Positions 60,869 through 64,000 of a stretch of DNA of 64,000 bases are shown here, one piece after another. The stretch comes from Corynebacterium sp. HS2168-gen11 (GTDB lineage Bacteria > Actinomycetota > Actinomycetes > Mycobacteriales > Mycobacteriaceae): NCBI RefSeq assembly GCF_024834075.1, contig NZ_JANUXR010000001.1, forward strand, positions 1 through 64,000, read 5' to 3'. The notes beneath the pieces were generated by a model. That model made no database searches. It was not told the DNA's origin and worked only from the letters and a program-made list of their open reading frames with translations. A program made the translations under genes and the position numbers. Each line of letters opens with the position of its first letter. The stretch's first letter is position 1.

Positions 60869-60941
60869 TACCCCGTACGGGATTTGAACCCGTGTTACCG
60901 GCGTGAGAGGCCGACGTCCTAGGCCGCTAGACGAACGGGGC
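60869..60941 (-). tRNA. tRNA-Glu(CTC), copy 1
   Basis: 73 bases. Acceptor GCCCCGT/ACGGGGT, anticodon loop CTCTCAC giving CTC, T arm ACGGG-TTCAAAT-CCCGT, discriminator A. Identical to the copy at 62272-62344. Confidence 0.93.
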
Positions 60942-61062
60942 GTATGTAACACTTGGTACGTGTTGCAACTATAATCGAGATATTCATAAAAATACAAATA
61001 CGCTGTTCTTAGTACACAAACAGCGATAGTCGAAGTTATGATGAAAGCGTAAACTTACAATC

Positions 61063-62049
61063 ATGAAGCGAACCTCAACTCTTCTGCTTTGCATCGCATG
61101 CAGCGCCGGGCTTACCAGCTGTGGAACTACGGATCAGCCCGCTTTCATCTCAACGACAGTAACGCCGACGACTTCATCTCAGGACAGCACAAACAGTTCG
61201 CAGCAAGACTCGACAACGTCAACGCAGAATGACTTGAGCAACGCACTTACCGGCATACAGTATTCAAATCTTGTCGATCAAGATTCACAAGCAGAAATAC
61301 ATACCTTGTTTGCGGCAGCAGGCATTCCCGATGCCGATATTCGTAATTTCATTGCCCAAGTCGATGATTTTAACCAACACGTGCCACACGATTCTCTAGT
61401 GCAAGCTGGTTTTGTTCCTTACACACCGGGAGAAGTTCATTACGATTCTGCAGGTATCATCCAAAGCTGGCTCAACACTTATCCCACCTATCCTGGCACG
61501 AACTGCAGGATTACGACGTTTACATTGTTAAAATCTCTCCTGAATTTTGATACGAAGCACCGTCTTGCAGATCCAAGTTTGCTGTTTATCGACGATGACG
61601 CAATCACGCAGAAGCAGCCGCCGCTGTTTCCTGCAGACGAACATGAATTATTCCATAGGTTGTTTAGTAAAGTTCCAACAACCAAAGCACTTGAAACTGG
61701 CACTCACGTTGCAGATATTGCCGAGTTCTTCCAAGCACAAGGCATTAGGTTCACGAATCCAAACGTCCATATGATCACGGTATTTATGCACGATACGCTA
61801 GAAGATCCAGCTGCATTATTTGTTGGGCATGCAGGTGTAGCGGTACCAGACGGCAATGGCTGGCTGTTCGTCGAAAAGCTTGCCTTTGATCAACCGTATC
61901 AGGCCTTGAAATTTGCCTCTCTTGAGCAAATTGGTACTTACCTTAGCGCTACCTACGATGAGGGTGCAGGGGTGGACTATGGCCGATCAGTAATTTTTGA
62001 TAACAATCAGCTCATTGCAGGGTACAACATCAACGAGAAAACTGCGTGA
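61063..62049 (+). CDS. DUF4300-family lipoprotein
   Basis: A 328-residue lipoprotein: lipobox L-T-S-C (Cys20), a Ser/Thr/Gln-rich spacer (about 25-62), then a DUF4300 domain beginning IQYSNLVDQDSQAE. Conserved-looking features are GTNCRITTFTLLKSLL and FVGHAGVAVPDGNGWLFVEKL. A Cys and a following GHxGV suggest a papain/NlpC-like hydrolase fold, which is inference. TAAACT ends 7 bases before the ATG, so the mRNA may be leaderless. The gene is flanked by two identical tRNA-Glu genes, each with its own similar terminator. Confidence 0.78.
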   Translation: MKRTSTLLLCIACSAGLTSCGTTDQPAFISTTVTPTTSSQDSTNSSQQDSTTSTQNDLSNALTGIQYSNLVDQDSQAEIHTLFAAAGIPDADIRNFIAQVDDFNQHVPHDSLVQAGFVPYTPGEVHYDSAGIIQSWLNTYPTYPGTNCRITTFTLLKSLLNFDTKHRLADPSLLFIDDDAITQKQPPLFPADEHELFHRLFSKVPTTKALETGTHVADIAEFFQAQGIRFTNPNVHMITVFMHDTLEDPAALFVGHAGVAVPDGNGWLFVEKLAFDQPYQALKFASLEQIGTYLSATYDEGAGVDYGRSVIFDNNQLIAGYNINEKTA

Positions 62050-62232
62050 GCTTCTTGAGCATTGTTGTTTTCCTCGACTACCCTGCTCTGTTGAGGTTAT
62101 TCACCTGAAGATATAGTGACGGCGTTGTTGTACGGTTGGCGTTTTCCAAGATGCCATTTACATCCTAGAGATCACATTCTCAAGAGTGGTTTCTTTCCGC
62201 TGCGTCGTTTTCTATGCGTTCGCACAAATGCG

Positions 62233-62266
62233 AAAACCTCCAAGATTTCGTATCTTGGAGGTTTTC
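62233..62266 (-). terminator. terminator of tRNA-Glu copy 2
   Basis: AAAACCTCCAAGAT and ATCTTGGAGGTTTT form a hairpin nearly identical to that of copy 1. The 180 bases between the DUF4300 stop and this hairpin hold no gene. Confidence 0.88.
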
Positions 62267-62271
62267 ATTTG

Positions 62272-62344
62272 TACCCCGTACGGGATTTGAACCCGTGTTA
62301 CCGGCGTGAGAGGCCGACGTCCTAGGCCGCTAGACGAACGGGGC
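62272..62344 (-). tRNA. tRNA-Glu(CTC), copy 2
   Basis: 73 bases, identical to the copy at 60869-60941. Together with the downstream terminator it forms a duplicated unit of about 115 bases in direct orientation, 1.4 kb from copy 1. Confidence 0.93.
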
Positions 62345-62371
62345 ATACGGTATAGTGGAAAGTTCCACCAG

Positions 62372-62443
62372 CTGGCCTACCAGGACTCGAACCTAGAATG
62401 AGGGTACCAGAAACCCTTGTGTTGCCAATTACACCATAGGCCA
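62372..62443 (-). tRNA. tRNA-Gln(CTG)
   Basis: 72 bases. Acceptor TGGCCTA/TAGGCCA, anticodon loop TTCTGGT giving CTG, T arm with GGTTCGAGTCC, discriminator G. It lies 27 bases upstream of tRNA-Glu copy 2, so the two are probably co-transcribed. Confidence 0.92.
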
Positions 62444-62552
62444 TTGTTACAAGCAGGTTTATTACCTTGCAACGAGAGATATATAACCAGCTTTCCGCAC
62501 AAAAGGCAAATCCGCAGGCTATGCCCCTACATCGCTATTCAAAAACAACGCC

Positions 62553-63590
62553 TTATACAATCTGCTCTGGGTTAAATTGTCTTTGCAAGAAATCCCAAAT
62601 CTCTGCAGGCATTTCATCCTGCAACAACCACACATGGCGCTTGCCGATAAACTTCCAGTGTTCCATTTCAACTACACAATGAGGATAGATAAACCGCTGC
62701 ATGCCATCTTCTTCAAGTGGCTGCGGATCAACTGCTACACAACGATTGCGCATCGCTTGCATATCAGCAGCAGCACGTGGAGCAACATATTCAGCCTCAT
62801 GACGCTGTCCACCTTCATAGTGAATAATTTGATCTTGTTCGCCATGAACCAGCAGCGTAGGCAACTGATAATCCTCACAATTGTGCGTCACCGGCAAATA
62901 ATACGCACCTGAGACAAGTGCCATTGCAGCAAAGGTATGCGGTTGTCGACATCCAAGCGAGTAGGCATAGCCGCCGCCATTGCTCATCCCCGTCAGATAC
63001 ACACGCGCACGATCAATAGCATAATGAGCATCTAATTCCGCCAAGATGGTATGCACAAATGCATCTTCATTCTCAAACGATGTCACCGAATACGGCGCAC
63101 CTGGCCAAGACTGTTCCAAACCTTGCGGAAATACCACCATTGCCTCATCCCAAGCAGCCGTGCGATCAAAGCCCGAGTCGCCAGCAAATTGACGCGCTTG
63201 TACTTTCCACCCATGAAACGCAAACATTACCGGCATCGGTTGTGGATTATTCACGTCGTAATGTGTACCAACATGCAACACATATTCTCGCTGCTGCCCG
63301 CTTGCATCCACCAGCTGAAGTGTTTGAGTCTCCCCTGCTGCCACAAACGGCGTTTGCGGCACATACTCTGCTGGCGTTGGAGATGCCGGTTCAACCTCTT
63401 GAGATACTTCTGGCTCCACCTGTCGCCCAACTGTTCCAGACAATACTTGTGGGTGGCTATATAACTCCCCTGCAACTTGCAAAGTTACCAAGATCACCAC
63501 GCCAAACAAGACCGCGTTCAGGATCGCCAAAGGATAACTCCGGCGCAGCCTGCGACGCTGGTGAACTCGTGTAGACCTGTGTTTTCTCAT
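62553..63590 (-). CDS. PHB-depolymerase/LpqC-type esterase, membrane-anchored
   Basis: From the ATG at 63590 a 345-residue protein: very basic N terminus (MRKHRSTRVHQRRRLRRS), one membrane anchor or signal segment (about 20-42), a Pro/Glu-rich linker, then an alpha/beta hydrolase. The nucleophile is in GMSNGGG, the oxyanion region in AFHGW, and GEQDQIIHYEGG contributes the acid. It matches the Esterase_PHB/LpqC family. TACACT lies 8 bases before the ATG on this strand. Substrate unknown; the family includes feruloyl and polyester esterases. Confidence 0.85.
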   Translation of the reverse strand: MRKHRSTRVHQRRRLRRSYPLAILNAVLFGVVILVTLQVAGELYSHPQVLSGTVGRQVEPEVSQEVEPASPTPAEYVPQTPFVAAGETQTLQLVDASGQQREYVLHVGTHYDVNNPQPMPVMFAFHGWKVQARQFAGDSGFDRTAAWDEAMVVFPQGLEQSWPGAPYSVTSFENEDAFVHTILAELDAHYAIDRARVYLTGMSNGGGYAYSLGCRQPHTFAAMALVSGAYYLPVTHNCEDYQLPTLLVHGEQDQIIHYEGGQRHEAEYVAPRAAADMQAMRNRCVAVDPQPLEEDGMQRFIYPHCVVEMEHWKFIGKRHVWLLQDEMPAEIWDFLQRQFNPEQIV

Positions 63591-63726
63591 CGTAATGTAG
63601 TGTAATACCTGCCAAGAGCGGTTGACGCCACGACGCAACCAATCCTAAAAAATTCTCAGCAGCTCCTGTCATCCTTACTCTCAAACTTGGTATACCTGCA
63701 GCAACAGGACTACAATTTGACAGTAC

Positions 63727-63885
63727 GTTCTCAGGGCGGGGTGAAATTCCCCACCGGCGGTAATAAATATTTGCCATCAAATATTTTAGCCCGCGAGCGC
63801 TGTGATTGTTCTACACGACAATGACAGGTCAAGCAGATTTTGGTGCGATTCCAGAGCCGACGGTATAGTCCGGATGCAAGAGAGC
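63727..63885 (+). ncRNA. FMN riboswitch (RFN element)
   Basis: The conserved RFN blocks are present in order: AGGGCGGGGTGAAATTCCCC, ACCGGCGGTAA, AGCCCGCGAGCG, GATTTGGTGCGATTCC (read here as GATTTTGGTGCGATTCC), and AGAGCCGACGGTATAGTCCG ending GGATGCAAGAGA. P1 pairs GTTCTC (63727-63732) with GAGAGC (63880-63885). It senses flavin mononucleotide and controls a riboflavin synthesis or uptake gene to the right, outside the window. Confidence 0.95.
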
Positions 63886-63979
63886 TGGATATTTCATTGT
63901 TGAAGGTGTGTTTTCACAAACCGTTGGAAAGTACACCTGAAAGTATGATCGTCCAGAAACTATGACGTGTTCTTGAGAA

Positions 63980-64000
63980 CTAGCAGTATGTACCTGCTAG
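63980..64000 (+). promoter_or_regulatory. hairpin at the window edge, possible riboswitch expression platform
   Basis: CTAGCAG and CTGCTAG pair around a 7-base loop, the second arm ending exactly at base 64000. If a T-run follows outside, this is the terminator controlled by the FMN riboswitch. Confidence 0.4.

Noticed and set aside
63457-63780. 107-residue minus-strand frame overlapping the FMN riboswitch
   Set aside because: Runs through the riboswitch aptamer on the opposite strand and overlaps the esterase; shadow frame.

Overview
The window looks like a chromosomal core segment of a low-GC Corynebacterium. The evidence is the gene order (tyrS/argHGRF, pheTS, infC-rpmI-rplT, uvrA, uvrB, rpsA, polA, DUF368, coaD-rsmD-recG-fakA-ung-thiL, DUF3515-ddl-gpsA, mutT1, leuDC-ltbR), a corynebacterial type glucose PTS permease, actinobacterial TAnnnT -10 boxes and several likely leaderless genes. 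Base composition is roughly half GC by eye, low for the genus; I did not compute it. No phage, insertion sequence or CRISPR array is visible.

Layout. 1-730: leader and promoter of an rRNA operon that continues off the left edge on the minus strand. 729-7453: DUF2871 membrane protein, tyrS, a Trm112-like protein, and argH, argG, argR, argF (all minus). The argCJBD genes usually found upstream of argF are not here. 7909-12482: pheT, pheS and a SpoU/TrmH methyltransferase. 12656-14830: a plus-strand cassette for reactive sulfur (small Cys-rich protein, CoA-disulfide-reductase/rhodanese fusion, CstR-like repressor) with a CsoR-type operator inside its promoter. 15123-16560: infC-rpmI-rplT with an ATC start codon and a long structured leader. 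16895-28823: uvrA, an MBL hydrolase, a DoxX-like protein, HelR/HelD, a universal stress protein, uvrB, a secreted DUF4185 protein and coaE. 28921-33704: ptsG, a 1.1 kb gene-free region, and an aspartate:alanine-exchanger-type transporter. 33816-40177: a secreted protein, rpsA, a methyltransferase, polA and a tRNA with anticodon CAA. 40355-44334: DUF368 (PopT type) and a polar amino acid ABC transporter. 44401-51931: a long minus-strand operon thiL-ung-fakA-recG-biotinyl protein-rsmD-coaD. 52191-59957: DUF3515 (internally duplicated), ddl, gpsA, mutT1, leuD, leuC, ltbR. 60005-64000: an HD hydrolase, two identical tRNA-Glu genes flanking a DUF4300 lipoprotein, tRNA-Gln, a PHB-depolymerase-like esterase, and an FMN riboswitch whose gene lies beyond the right edge.

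The most unexpected signal is a dispersed 11-mer, GCTTGACGACG. It occurs exactly ten times in 64 kb (chance expectation about 0.03), in both orientations, inside genes and between them, at about one per 6 kb. This is the distribution expected of a DNA-uptake-like or other genome-wide recognition word. One copy is paired with an inverted near-copy to form a hairpin downstream of the SpoU methyltransferase gene, as uptake sequences of Neisseria do at terminators. I do not know this word from any described corynebacterial system.
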